Below, in pieces: positions 43,634-52,902 of a stretch of DNA of 64,000 nt. Each line of letters begins with the position of its first letter. Position 1 is the stretch's first letter. The notes below the pieces were generated by a model. It did no database searches. It was not told where the DNA came from and worked only from the letters and a program-made list of their open reading frames with translations. The translations under genes and the position numbers were made by a program. This stretch comes from Paenibacillus physcomitrellae (GTDB taxonomy: Bacteria; Bacillota; Bacilli; Paenibacillales; Paenibacillaceae), in NCBI RefSeq assembly GCF_002240225.1, contig NZ_CP022584.1, positions 3,518,594 to 3,582,593 on the forward strand. The letters are read 5' to 3'.

Positions 43634-44716
43634 TCAGTCGAAGTAAACGGCCTCGCCGGTGCGGTTCGATTCATAAATGGCTTCGATGATTTCAGAAACT
43701 ACGCAGGCTTGTTCCGGTTTGACGACCGGTTCCGTGTCATTTAGAATCGCTTCGATCCACAGCCGGCATTCCCGCTCATGCATTGTTTCCTTGCGTCCGT
43801 CGAAGAAATCCGCGCCTTTGACGTCAAACTGAATGTTGTTGGCGTAGAGACGGCCGTATTTCTCCCCGTTGATCCGGAGCGTGTCCTTCACGTCCGCGCC
43901 GCCCTCGGTGCCGCAAAGCGTGTACAACGCTTCCCGAGTATCCAGCATATTCAGAGCCCAGCTGGATTCCACCATCAGCGTGGCTCCATTTTTCATGACA
44001 ATCATGCCGAAAGCCGAGTCCTCCACCGTAAATTTGTTAGGATCCCAAGCTCCGCCCGCGTTGGCAGAACCTTTGCGGTTAGCCAGCTTTTGATAGGTGG
44101 TTCCCAGCACAACCTGAGGTTCGTAGTTGTTCATGAGCCAAAGCGTCAGATCCAGCGCATGGGTGCCGATGTCAATCAGCGGTCCGCCGCCTTGTTTGTC
44201 CTTGTCGAGGAACACGCCCCAGGTAGGAACGCCCCGTCTGCGCAGCGCGTGGGCTTTGGCGAAATAAATTTCGCCGAGATCGCCATTGTCGCAAACCTGC
44301 TTCAAAAATTGGCTGTCCGGCCGGAAACGGTTGTTATAGCCGATGGTCAGCTTTTTGCCCGTACGTTTGGCGGCTTCCACCATGCGGCGGGCGTCGGCGG
44401 CGGTTTTGGCCATTGGTTTCTCGCACATGACGTGTTTGCCTGCTTCCAGGGCCGCGATGGCGATGTCAGCATGAGCATCGTTTGCCGTACAAATGTGAAC
44501 AACGTCGATAGAGGCATCGGCCAGCAGCTCCCGGTAATCGCCGTAAACCTTGGCGTCAGGCGTTCCGAATTTTTCGGCGGCCTGCTTGGCTTTTTCGGGA
44601 ACGATATCGGAGAAAGCCGTAATGGCAACAGCCTCTTGTTTGCTCAAGCAAGGCAAATGTTTGCCGAATGCGATCGATCCGCAGCCGATGATTCCCACTT
44701 TTAATTGTTTGTTCAT
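43634..44716 (-). CDS. Gfo/Idh/MocA-family oxidoreductase (first of two)
   Basis: A 360-residue NAD(P)-dependent dehydrogenase-like enzyme. Rossmann motif KVGIIGCGSIAFGKHLP, EKPMAKTAADARRMVEAAKRTGKKLTIGYNNRF with the conserved EKP lysine, and GGPLIDIGTHALDLTLWLM with the usual Asp and His of the active site. It probably oxidises or reduces a sugar or inositol-like compound supplied by the linked ABC transporter. Separated by 4 nt from the upstream gene, so in one operon. Confidence 0.92.
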   Translation of the reverse strand: MNKQLKVGIIGCGSIAFGKHLPCLSKQEAVAITAFSDIVPEKAKQAAEKFGTPDAKVYGDYRELLADASIDVVHICTANDAHADIAIAALEAGKHVMCEKPMAKTAADARRMVEAAKRTGKKLTIGYNNRFRPDSQFLKQVCDNGDLGEIYFAKAHALRRRGVPTWGVFLDKDKQGGGPLIDIGTHALDLTLWLMNNYEPQVVLGTTYQKLANRKGSANAGGAWDPNKFTVEDSAFGMIVMKNGATLMVESSWALNMLDTREALYTLCGTEGGADVKDTLRINGEKYGRLYANNIQFDVKGADFFDGRKETMHERECRLWIEAILNDTEPVVKPEQACVVSEIIEAIYESNRTGEAVYFD

Positions 44717-44720
44717 TTCT

Positions 44721-45398
44721 CTATTCCTCCCTAGTTTTCATCCATTCATCAATTTCGGACAGTCTTTCCTTAATGCGGACGGGAACCTCGGCATGGAGCT
44801 GCTCCCAAGTGGTGTAGAATGCCGGATCAATGCGATATTCCGAAAATTCCATGGCAGGTTTAAAGCGGAAGCTTTGCAAATAAAGCTGCACTTTGCGGTC
44901 CGTTTCGTCGTCCGTCGTATAAACCCCATCGAACGGGCCGGTAATCAGCAGGCCGCGTCTTCCCGCAAATTCATCGGTTGCGGTCATCAGCTCCGGCAGC
45001 AGATAAAACATTTCCGGGTGCGGCATGAAGGCATGTTTGCCCGGCTGGGAATACAGCTTGACATGGGTGCCGTCCACCAGGTTGCTGCGGTCATGCAGAA
45101 GCCCCTTGAAATGCCGGCCGTGGAAGCTGGCGTCGCAATCGATCACTTCCCCGTTTCGTCCCACGTAAATCCAGACATGCTCCAGCTCGTACAGGTGCTG
45201 AATATCGTAATCCCAGTAAATCGCATATTCGATAATGTATTTAAGGCCCGGCTCGTCGAAAGCAAAGGTTCTGCGCGTGGAAGGGGAAGGCCCCGCTTCC
45301 TCCAGCACGGTAACGCCGACGCGGACAGGGAAAAACGGCTCGTTGTTGTCAAAATAAATATAAGGCGCGTATTTGGAAATCCATTCGGTATTCATCAT
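44721..45398 (-). CDS. Unrecognised 225-residue protein in the sugar operon
   Basis: I do not recognise this protein firmly. It begins WISKYAPYIYFDNNEPFFP, which resembles the YAPxxxxxxxExFxP opening of Vps62/NPP1-like beta proteins. In the middle, EYAIYWDYDIQHLYELEHVWIYV and VIDCDASFHGRHF are rich in aromatic residues, Asp and His and could bind metal or sugar. No signal peptide or membrane segment. The ATG overlaps the isomerase TGA (ATGA-type coupling) with GGAGGG upstream. Constant company with an isomerase and two dehydrogenases suggests a catalytic or binding role on the same substrate. Confidence 0.7.
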   Translation of the reverse strand: MMNTEWISKYAPYIYFDNNEPFFPVRVGVTVLEEAGPSPSTRRTFAFDEPGLKYIIEYAIYWDYDIQHLYELEHVWIYVGRNGEVIDCDASFHGRHFKGLLHDRSNLVDGTHVKLYSQPGKHAFMPHPEMFYLLPELMTATDEFAGRRGLLITGPFDGVYTTDDETDRKVQLYLQSFRFKPAMEFSEYRIDPAFYTTWEQLHAEVPVRIKERLSEIDEWMKTREE

Positions 45399-46348
45399 CA
45401 GGCTTGACCCTCCATAACAAGTAGTTTGTTGATGATTTGAGTGTGGCTTAGTTCAATCTCTTCAGGCAGACAAGCCGATTTCAGCTCGTAAACCCGGACA
45501 GGAGCTTTATGGATGGTATCCAGGAAAACGTCAAATTCGTCCGTCCCGCTGTGGACATAAGGGCACCAATGATCGGAGAGTCCAATCGTTTCATGAATGT
45601 GGACGCCGGCAAGCGGGAGGTCAAGCTCGCGCAGGTCGCGCAGGTTGTCATAAAGCCCCATGCGGTCCATCATCATGGCATGGCCGATATCGTACCAAAG
45701 CCCGACAGGGCTTCCCTTCAGGCGGCTGGTCAGCCACTCGGCCTCGCGCAGCGTCGGCATTTGGTAGCAGCGGGCCCGCGTCTCGATGCCGATGGCTACC
45801 TTGTAGCCTTTTCGCTCGATGAATTCGCTGATCTCCTCCAGGCTGCGATGAATGCGGTCCAAATTTTGCGGAGCCTGGTATTGTCTTTGCTCCAGCATCG
45901 TCCTCCAAAGTGCCGAATAGGCCTCCGAGCTTCTGCCCTCAGTTTTGTAAATCTCTTTAAGCCGGGCATCGATGTTATCCGGAAAAGGGACCTCGCCGGG
46001 ATGAACCACGACGGCTTTTGCCCCGTAACGGACGGCGTATTCGACGGATTGCTTGAGCAGCTCGACCGCCCGTCTCCGTTTGTCCTCGTCTTCAAAGCCC
46101 AGCATGGGGGAGTCCGTATCAAAATCCTTGTCCTCAATAAACGGAAAAGCATGGTGGACACTGGATACGCCGATAACGCCGCTTTCGATCATCGGCTCAA
46201 TCGTGGCCAGGTGCTCCCGCGTCACGTTGTAGTTCAGCTCCACATATTGGAAGCCGAGCTCCAGGATCTCTTCCAGCATGGCTCTGCCTTCCCGGTGTCT
46301 CTTGATGTTCCAGCAGGTAGAGAACGAAAAGTCGCCTTTGTTCCTCAT
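45398..46348 (-). CDS. Sugar phosphate isomerase/epimerase-like TIM barrel
   Basis: A 316-residue protein of the xylose-isomerase-like (AP endonuclease 2) superfamily. Visible: LGFQYVELNYNVTREHL, AKAVVVHPGEVPFPDN, VAIGIETRARCYQMP with the metal-binding Glu, GLWYDIGHAMMMDRMG with Asp/His, and LAGVHIHETIGLSDHWCP. These residues normally bind a divalent metal. It probably isomerises or epimerises a keto-sugar produced by the Gfo/Idh enzymes. It lies 6 nt behind the permease gene and overlaps the next gene. Confidence 0.88.
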   Translation of the reverse strand: MRNKGDFSFSTCWNIKRHREGRAMLEEILELGFQYVELNYNVTREHLATIEPMIESGVIGVSSVHHAFPFIEDKDFDTDSPMLGFEDEDKRRRAVELLKQSVEYAVRYGAKAVVVHPGEVPFPDNIDARLKEIYKTEGRSSEAYSALWRTMLEQRQYQAPQNLDRIHRSLEEISEFIERKGYKVAIGIETRARCYQMPTLREAEWLTSRLKGSPVGLWYDIGHAMMMDRMGLYDNLRDLRELDLPLAGVHIHETIGLSDHWCPYVHSGTDEFDVFLDTIHKAPVRVYELKSACLPEEIELSHTQIINKLLVMEGQA

Positions 46349-46354
46349 GGTGGA

Positions 46355-47254
46355 CTACTCCTTTACGGCCCCGATCATAACGCCGGAGATAAAATATTTT
46401 TGCAGCCATGGATAAACGAGCAGAATTGGTACCGTGGCAAACATAATGCTTGCCGCTTTGATGCCTTCCGGCAATACGGACACGACCTGATCACCCTGCA
46501 TCGACAAAGGATCGTTGGTCATGCTGTTCATGACAACCTGATACAGCTTGAGCTGGATCGGGTACAGCCTCGGATCCGTAATGTACATCAAAGCATCCAT
46601 AAATCCGTTCCAGCGGCCTACGGCATAGAACAAGCTGAGCGTAGCGAGCGCCGGCAGCGACAGCGGCAGGACAATCCGGATCAGGGTGTGAAAATGGCTG
46701 CTTCCGTCCATTTCGGCGGCTTCAAGCAGCCCGGCCGGCAGGGAACGAAGAAACGTAATCAGAATGATCAGAAAAAAAGGGTTGATCATCGTAGGCAGCA
46801 GCAGCGAGCCGAGATGGTTCGTCAAATGCAGGCTGCGGATCAGCAAATAATCCGGAATGGTGCCGCCGCTGAAGAACATGGTGAAGATGATAAAGAACAT
46901 GATGGGTTTGCCGCCCTTCAGCCTCTTGGACAGCGGGTAGGCGGCAAAGATTGTCATCAGCATGGATAAGCCGGTATAACCTGCCGTCAGCGCTACAGTC
47001 AGCAGCAGTGAACGAATCATGGAGTTGTCCTGAAAAATCTTCCGGTAAGCTTCCAGATTGATTTCAAGCGGAAACACGGTGACTTCCCCGGAAAGAATAG
47101 CCCTGTTGGAGCTAAGCGACATAGAAGCGATGTGAAGCAAGGGCGCCAGACACAGGATAACCAGAACCAAGATAATCCCCATATTGACGAGTTCGAAGGC
47201 CCGGCCTCCTGATGTCTGTGAGATGGACGGTTTACGATTTGCAGCCTTCATCAA
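46355..47254 (-). CDS. ABC transporter permease, LplC/YtcP type (second system)
   Basis: A 299-residue permease with six membrane helices. EAA loop LPAGLLEAAEMDGSSHFHTLIRIVLPLSLPA and terminal LVYPWLQKYFISGVMIGAVKE match the class. It overlaps the lplB-type gene by 4 nt (ATGA). With the partner permease and the binding protein it forms a second carbohydrate importer lacking its own ATPase gene. Confidence 0.93.
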   Translation of the reverse strand: MMKAANRKPSISQTSGGRAFELVNMGIILVLVILCLAPLLHIASMSLSSNRAILSGEVTVFPLEINLEAYRKIFQDNSMIRSLLLTVALTAGYTGLSMLMTIFAAYPLSKRLKGGKPIMFFIIFTMFFSGGTIPDYLLIRSLHLTNHLGSLLLPTMINPFFLIILITFLRSLPAGLLEAAEMDGSSHFHTLIRIVLPLSLPALATLSLFYAVGRWNGFMDALMYITDPRLYPIQLKLYQVVMNSMTNDPLSMQGDQVVSVLPEGIKAASIMFATVPILLVYPWLQKYFISGVMIGAVKE

Positions 47255-48156
47255 AACACTCCGTTACCCGTTATTTTCTTGGCGATCCGGTTTGACGCTA
47301 GCAGCAGCACGATTCCTACTAAAGCTTGGAACAAACCTACCGCTGTTGCCAGAGAGAAGTTAGCTGTTTGAACCCCGGTCTTATAGACGAACGTACTGAT
47401 GACTTCCGAGAAATCCAGCACGCTGACATTACCGATAACGTAGGGCCGGTCAAAGCCGATCTGCACGATTTCCCCGATCTTGAGAATGAGCAGTACCACA
47501 ATGGTCGGCCGGATGCCCGGCAGCGTAATGGACCACATTTTTCGAATACGTCCTGCTCCGTCAACGGAGGCGGCCTCATAAAGCTCGGAGTTGATACCGG
47601 CGATCGCAGCCAGATAAATGATCGTTCCCCAGCCTGCGCTTTGCCAGATTCCTACAGCCAGGTAAGTTACAAGCCAGTTGTATTTGTTGGTCAGGAACGG
47701 AATCGGATCAATCCCTAAATGCCCCAGCAGCAGATTAACGATCCCTGTATTGGTAGCGAAGACCTGAAGCATGATGCCGCCGATAATGACCCAGGATAAG
47801 AAATGGGGCAGATATAACAGGGTTTGAGTCCATTTTTTAAACCTTGCTCTGGAAACTTCGTTCAGCATCAGTGCAAGCAGAATCGGAGCAGGGAACGAAA
47901 AGAGCAGATCAGCCAGATTCAGCATAAAAGTGTTCCGGAGCGCCTTGTAAAAGGCGCTCATGCTAAAAACCTCGCGGAACACGTCGAATCCGACCCAAGG
48001 GCTGCCCAGCACCCCCTTGAACAGATTGAAATCTTGAAAAGCAATCAGGATGCCGTACATCGGTCCGTATTTGAAGATAAGGAAGTAGGCGACCGGACCC
48101 AGCAGCAGGACGTACAATTGCCAATTCCGCCAAATGTAAAGCCACAGTTGTTTCAT
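47251..48156 (-). CDS. ABC transporter permease, LplB type (second system)
   Basis: A 301-residue permease, six membrane helices, EAA loop LYEAASVDGAGRIRKMWSITLPGIRPT, and the N-terminal YLLIFKYGPMYGILIAFQDF hallmark. ATG 48156 is chosen since GGAGG lies 6 nt upstream; the ATG at 48162 directly abuts that site. Located between the binding-protein and lplC-type genes. Confidence 0.93.
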   Translation of the reverse strand: MKQLWLYIWRNWQLYVLLLGPVAYFLIFKYGPMYGILIAFQDFNLFKGVLGSPWVGFDVFREVFSMSAFYKALRNTFMLNLADLLFSFPAPILLALMLNEVSRARFKKWTQTLLYLPHFLSWVIIGGIMLQVFATNTGIVNLLLGHLGIDPIPFLTNKYNWLVTYLAVGIWQSAGWGTIIYLAAIAGINSELYEAASVDGAGRIRKMWSITLPGIRPTIVVLLILKIGEIVQIGFDRPYVIGNVSVLDFSEVISTFVYKTGVQTANFSLATAVGLFQALVGIVLLLASNRIAKKITGNGVF

Positions 48157-48203
48157 TCCCATCCTCCAGAAGAAGTTGAATTAGTTAAGGCTAAGCTGTG
48201 AGA

Positions 48204-49790
48204 TTATTGCGCCATTGCCTTGAAAGCTTCGGTGCGTTCTTTGAGAATGGCGTCGCCGCCGCTGGCCATATAGTCTTTAAGAAGACCGTCATAAACTTTG
48301 TTGAAATCGGCAGGTTTAGCCATGACGCTTTTGACGATAAGCTCGTCATATTTATCTCGCAGTGTTGGCATAAATTTGTTCTCCGCCTCGATCGGCGTGG
48401 TGAAATTGGCGTAACGGATCGTATCGGTTAGCGACATCCGATAAGCATCGATCACATTTTGCCGGAATTGCTCAGGCACCGCCGCAGCAGCTGCAGCCCA
48501 GTTCTTCTCGTTGCTGCCGAAGTCCTCGCCTTGCGTAATCATCACAATATCGTTGGAGTTAAACATTCGTTTGTTGGTTTCCACTGATTGGTTGCGCTGC
48601 GGCAAACCGTCTACCAGCGTGTAATCTTCACCTTCGATGCCGTTCATCAGCGTAAAGAGAACATCCGGCTGAGCCATCCAGTCGAGGTATTTGATCGCTT
48701 CGACACCGCGTTTGCTGGAAGCCGGAATCATCAGGAAGAAACCTGTAGGATCATATTCCGGTTTCAGGTGTTTGCCGGCATTGTTGGTATAAGGGTCGAC
48801 AGGGACCAAATTTGCGTTCGGAACGTTTTGGGTCAACACCTTGGCAATGCCGGGATTGTCCGCATAAGCGTTGCCGAGGTTATCGCTGAACATGCCGACT
48901 TTTCCGTTCATAACGTCCTGAAAGACCTGCTTTTCATCTTTATCCAGTGCAAAGTCGGGACTTATCAGGCCTTCGTTGTAGAGCTTGTTCAGAAACTTCA
49001 CCGCGTCTTTATGTCCGGGAAGCAGCAGCGGATAACCCAGATTCTCCGACAGGGTGTAGCGCTGTTCATCCGTAAGGCCGTCTTGAATGAAAGACCAGAC
49101 AATCGGTTCGATGGAGGCCGGGGTCAGGGATAAGCCGAGCGGAATGACTTTGCCTCCCGTTTGTCCGGGATCTTTCTCTTTAAAAGCTTTCAGCGTCTCA
49201 TACACCTGATCCGTTGTTTGCGGCATCGGCAGTCCAAGCTTGTCCAGCCAGTCCTTACGGATCAGGTTCTCATATTTGCCAGTGTTGACGCGGCGTCCAG
49301 GAATCGAATATTGTACGCCGTCTACTTTGCCGACCTCCAGGGCATCACCCAAATACTGTTTGAGATTAGAACCATACTGGTCAATCAGCGAGTCGAGCTC
49401 AAGAAGTCCACCGTCTTTGGCATAACCATAAGGGGTTAAAACGTTGGTGCTGGCGAATACAATGTCCGGAGCGTCTCCGCTGGTCATCATGACGTTGACT
49501 TTGTCGGTGGCGTCGTTACGCGGAATCGGAACAAACTCTACTTTAATGTTGTTGGGATCGCCGAAGTTCTGCTGAACGTAGTCCGTCCAATAGTTGTCCG
49601 TAGCCGTATAACCCGCAGGCGCATTGCCGCGGTCAAAGATACCGACCTTTAAGGTCACCTGCTTGCCCGCATCTGCGGGCGCCGCGCCAGCTGCGGCAGA
49701 TGTTTCGTTTCCGCTTCCGGACGAACACCCGCCGAGCAAGCCGATAGCCAAAGTGGCCAACAATGCGTAGCTCAACGCTCTTTTTCTCAT
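48204..49790 (-). CDS. Sugar ABC transporter binding lipoprotein (second system)
   Basis: A 528-residue extracellular solute-binding lipoprotein. The signal peptide MRKRALSYALLATLAIGLLGGC ends at a lipobox with Cys22, followed by a Ser/Gly/Ala-rich tether. The mature part is a family-1-like binding protein (LEVGKVDGVQYSIPGRRV; WMAQPDVLFTLMNGIEGEDY). ATG 49790 removes a 13-residue non-signal extension of the longer frame. First structural gene of the seven-gene operon; ligand unknown, perhaps a glycoside or uronate. Confidence 0.92.
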   Translation of the reverse strand: MRKRALSYALLATLAIGLLGGCSSGSGNETSAAAGAAPADAGKQVTLKVGIFDRGNAPAGYTATDNYWTDYVQQNFGDPNNIKVEFVPIPRNDATDKVNVMMTSGDAPDIVFASTNVLTPYGYAKDGGLLELDSLIDQYGSNLKQYLGDALEVGKVDGVQYSIPGRRVNTGKYENLIRKDWLDKLGLPMPQTTDQVYETLKAFKEKDPGQTGGKVIPLGLSLTPASIEPIVWSFIQDGLTDEQRYTLSENLGYPLLLPGHKDAVKFLNKLYNEGLISPDFALDKDEKQVFQDVMNGKVGMFSDNLGNAYADNPGIAKVLTQNVPNANLVPVDPYTNNAGKHLKPEYDPTGFFLMIPASSKRGVEAIKYLDWMAQPDVLFTLMNGIEGEDYTLVDGLPQRNQSVETNKRMFNSNDIVMITQGEDFGSNEKNWAAAAAAVPEQFRQNVIDAYRMSLTDTIRYANFTTPIEAENKFMPTLRDKYDELIVKSVMAKPADFNKVYDGLLKDYMASGGDAILKERTEAFKAMAQ

Positions 49791-49833
49791 AACCCTTTCT
49801 TCACCTCGCCATAAAATTTGGATTTGCAACTAC

Positions 49834-49863
49834 GTTATAGCCTGTTTGAGTGAGGCGAGACAA
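49834..49863 (-). promoter_or_regulatory. Weak candidate promoter of the second sugar operon
   Basis: On the minus strand TTGTCT (49863-49858) and TATAAC (49839-49834) are separated by 18 nt, 44 nt ahead of the binding-protein start. Activation by the upstream AraC-type protein would be expected. Confidence 0.35.
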
Positions 49864-49898
49864 TTTACAACTTTCCGCAGCCTATACAAAAGAGCAGA

Positions 49899-49921
49899 AA
49901 TGGCGCCGGAGGGGCGCCATT
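49899..49921. repeat. GC-rich perfect hairpin upstream of the binding-protein gene
   Basis: AATGGCGCC (49899-49907), loop of 5, GGCGCCATT (49913-49921). It sits between the regulator's terminator and the candidate promoter and has no T-run. It may be an operator or a second transcription barrier. Confidence 0.55.
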
Positions 49922-49951
49922 GAGGCCGATAAACCTTATTCAGTTAGCATA

Positions 49952-49991
49952 CAAAAAGCCAAACACGGCCGGGTTTAGGGGCATTTGGCTT
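49952..49991 (-). terminator. Terminator after the AraC-type regulator gene
   Basis: TTTGGCTT (49984-49991) and AAGCCAAA (49956-49963) pair, and the minus-strand product ends in TTTTTGT. It begins two bases after the stop codon. Confidence 0.75.
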
Positions 49992-49992
49992 A

Positions 49993-52233
49993 TTAGACAG
50001 GGTCGGCCTGACCCCGTGCAGTCTGCATCCGTTTGCGGTAATCACCGGGAGACATGCCGACCATTTTCTTAAATATTCTTCCAAAGGAAATGACATGTTC
50101 ATAACCAACCAGCCGCGCAATTTCACTTATCGATTCATTGGTTTCCCGCAGCAGCTTCTGCGCTTGATCCATCCGCAGCCCGATCAGGAAATCGACAAAT
50201 TTGACCTCAAATTCTTCCTTGAACAATTGGCTGGCATATTTCCCGTTAATACCGAAGCGGTCGCTGATGGATTTCAGGGACAGATCGTAGTCGGCAAAAT
50301 GATCTTCAATATATGTTTTGACCTCGTAAATCAGGCGATCTTTGCTTCTGGACTCCAGCATAACGTTATATTGCTCGTACAGCTGATCCAGCAGCTCGCT
50401 GAACAACGACCGGATTTCAGGGGTTTCTTCCATTTCTTTGAGCGCTTCGCTCATCCGGGGGTGGGTAACCGAATGCCAATATTCATTGATCGTAGGCGAG
50501 GTATCCTCCATCTCCCGCGCAAAGCGGTGCGTCAAATAGTTGAAGAGGAGCTGGATTTCTTCGTTTTTCAGCAATTGGTCCTCCAGAAGATCGAAGATCC
50601 GGGAAAAATCGTTTCTCCATTCCATCTGCTGAATCCGGAAATGGTGAACCAAATCTTCTACCCACTTGAAATAAAGCGGGTTAATAGATTCCTCCAGCTC
50701 TTTCATCTCCTGGTGAACGAGAATTCGGTTGCGTCCCGCCGTCATTTTATATTGCAGGGCGGTCAAAGCCTCCTCAAAGGATTTTTTAATAAAAGGAAGT
50801 TCAGGTACCAGAGATCCAATCCCTATAGTGGTGGTGAAGAACAGTTTGTCTTCGGCCAGGATACGGAGCTGATCCAATGACTGGATCACACTTTGCATAC
50901 GATCGCCATGCCCGTCCGGCTCCGGTTTAACAAGTGGGGGAAGCTCGATCAGCAAGACTAGCCTGTCGGCAGAAATCCAGTCCAGACAAACCGTTCTTAA
51001 CGCAGGATCCGGCCATTCGGCGGCCATTTGTTCAAGCCGTTGTTTGGAGCTGATCATGCTCTGGCGGTCTTGGCGCAGCAAAGGAACATATTTATCAATC
51101 TCTAGAATAACGATGATCAGGTCGCTGTGCTCCGGCAGATTAAACAAGGAAAGGTAAGTCTGCCATTCCTCGGCTGGAACGAGGTTTTCATAATCCTGCA
51201 GCTCGCTAAAGAATTGCTTCTGCCTGTACTGTAGATTCTCGGCTTCCTTGAGGTCTATTTGATTCATTCGAATCAGCATATCGTCAAAGGCCTGCTCCAG
51301 AATGGCAAATTCGTCATGCCCCGGCATCTTGGGCTCCTGGTGGTAGGAAGAAACCCGCCGAACGATATGTTCAATCGGCCGGTAGCTTCGGCGAGTGACA
51401 TAAAGAAAACCCGCAACGATGACAGCCAGGGATATCACAATAATTGTTAAGGGAATCAAGGACAACAGGGCGGCTTGTCCGAATAAGTTCTCATTGGCTG
51501 TGCCACTTAAAAAATTCCAGTCCATATAATTGGAGTACAATCGGGTAAACAGCTTGGAATGGCTGCTTTCTGGTCCGGTTGAATAGACGGGGTGTCCCTT
51601 GGCGTCTGAAATACTCATGAAACTTTGAGAATGGCTTTTGAGCTTATCGGCTGCGGTCAGCAGCTGATCTGCTTTTACATTCAGGATAATCCAGCCTTCG
51701 GTGCCTACCTTTTGGACCATAGATAGGATTCGTTCAGGAGGATCGATTAACGGAAATTCGCTATAAGAACGAAGGGATGACCAGCGGGACTTGGGAGGAT
51801 CATTTTGCAGAAGCCGTACAAAGCTGCGATCGTTAAATCGGGATAGGTCGGTGATATAACTGTCCGTGAGCACAGCCTGGTCTTTGCTCCGATAGAAGTA
51901 GACAGAATGGATCAAAGGGTTGTTTCGAAGTTTATCCAGTTCCTTTGAGGCGTTATAATTGGTCAGGCTGCTTCCGCTTCCATTCGCGTTAAAAAAGTCG
52001 CTGATCGCTGTATTCTTAACCATCTGCTCGGCCAGTGTGCGCTCCACATTCTTTAAGGACGTGGTCATGCTGTCAACGACCTGGCTGGCGTAGGCATGGT
52101 TTGATTTCTTGATATCCTCAATCAGATCGCTGTAAGTGATAATGAAAGTGATGCAAATAATGGCAGCTCCAAAGATGCACAGGATGGCTAAATGAGAAAG
52201 GAACATTTGCTTCAACCATTTTTTATTACGCAT
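49993..52233 (-). CDS. Membrane-bound AraC-family regulator (YesS-like)
   Basis: A 746-residue one-component regulator. A membrane helix (MFLSHLAILCIFGAAIICITFIITYS), an extracellular sensor domain, a second helix (LLSLIPLTIIVISLAVIVAGFLYV) near residue 275, a long cytoplasmic linker, and a C-terminal AraC HTH pair (LSLKSISDRFGINGKYASQLFKEEFEV; SISEIARLVGYEHVISFGRIFKKMVGMSPGDYRKRM). ATG 52233 with GGAGGG upstream removes a 27-residue unsupported extension. It lies directly upstream of the second sugar ABC operon and presumably activates it when the sugar is sensed outside. Confidence 0.9.
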   Translation of the reverse strand: MRNKKWLKQMFLSHLAILCIFGAAIICITFIITYSDLIEDIKKSNHAYASQVVDSMTTSLKNVERTLAEQMVKNTAISDFFNANGSGSSLTNYNASKELDKLRNNPLIHSVYFYRSKDQAVLTDSYITDLSRFNDRSFVRLLQNDPPKSRWSSLRSYSEFPLIDPPERILSMVQKVGTEGWIILNVKADQLLTAADKLKSHSQSFMSISDAKGHPVYSTGPESSHSKLFTRLYSNYMDWNFLSGTANENLFGQAALLSLIPLTIIVISLAVIVAGFLYVTRRSYRPIEHIVRRVSSYHQEPKMPGHDEFAILEQAFDDMLIRMNQIDLKEAENLQYRQKQFFSELQDYENLVPAEEWQTYLSLFNLPEHSDLIIVILEIDKYVPLLRQDRQSMISSKQRLEQMAAEWPDPALRTVCLDWISADRLVLLIELPPLVKPEPDGHGDRMQSVIQSLDQLRILAEDKLFFTTTIGIGSLVPELPFIKKSFEEALTALQYKMTAGRNRILVHQEMKELEESINPLYFKWVEDLVHHFRIQQMEWRNDFSRIFDLLEDQLLKNEEIQLLFNYLTHRFAREMEDTSPTINEYWHSVTHPRMSEALKEMEETPEIRSLFSELLDQLYEQYNVMLESRSKDRLIYEVKTYIEDHFADYDLSLKSISDRFGINGKYASQLFKEEFEVKFVDFLIGLRMDQAQKLLRETNESISEIARLVGYEHVISFGRIFKKMVGMSPGDYRKRMQTARGQADPV

Positions 52234-52465
52234 TGTAATCTCATCCCTCCATAACGCTATCGGTAAAAGTCGGATTATCTTGGAAAGGGTTGAATCAAGC
52301 TTGTTTTTGTCCATCTTACTTGATTTGTGTTATCGCAGTGTTTCACCTGATCAAGTGTCTGTGGTAAAATCCAGAATACAAACACGGGCCGGTAATAGGC
52401 CAAGTCATCACAAGACAAGAAGTAAAATCAAGAAAGAAGCAGACTCAAGAAAGGAGTCGATTCGC

Positions 52466-52795
52466 ATGCCGCTGAAGGAAATTACGGAACAGGAGCTGCT
52501 GCAAAGCCTAGATCATAATCAGGAGCGCCAGGCCGTGCTGTTCTTCACCCCGATGTGCGGAACGTGCCAGGTAGGCGAACGAATGCTGGAGGTTGTGGAG
52601 GCTACGGGACGAAGTGTTCCTCTTTATAAGCTGAACATCAATTATGCGCCGAAGCTGCGGGAGCAGTGGAGGATCGAAAGTGTGCCGGGCGTGGCGGTCA
52701 TGCAGGGCGGGGAGCTGCTGCATAAGGAATATGCGATGCGTTCGGTTGATCATTTGTTTGAATTTGTGCGGCGGGATAAGCTGTATCCGGTTTGA
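52466..52795 (+). CDS. Thioredoxin-family protein
   Basis: A 109-residue thioredoxin-fold protein. The active-site CxxC is CGTC (Cys31, Cys34) in LFFTPMCGTCQVGERML, and the cis-proline loop is IESVPGVAVMQGG. The atypical dipeptide (GT rather than GP) suggests a specialised reductant, as in YtpP/YdfQ-like proteins. ATG 52466 has AAAGGAG 9 nt upstream; the longer frame from 52280 is not supported. Divergent from the AraC-type regulator. Confidence 0.88.
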   Translation: MPLKEITEQELLQSLDHNQERQAVLFFTPMCGTCQVGERMLEVVEATGRSVPLYKLNINYAPKLREQWRIESVPGVAVMQGGELLHKEYAMRSVDHLFEFVRRDKLYPV

Positions 52796-52902
52796 TGAAA
52801 GCGCTCAGCAGGTTTAAAATAAACGGTATTCGTATGCACCATCTGTCCTGCAGCTAGGCAGGATTCATCTATCATATTTCCATAGGGAAGGGAAGATCAG
52901 AT

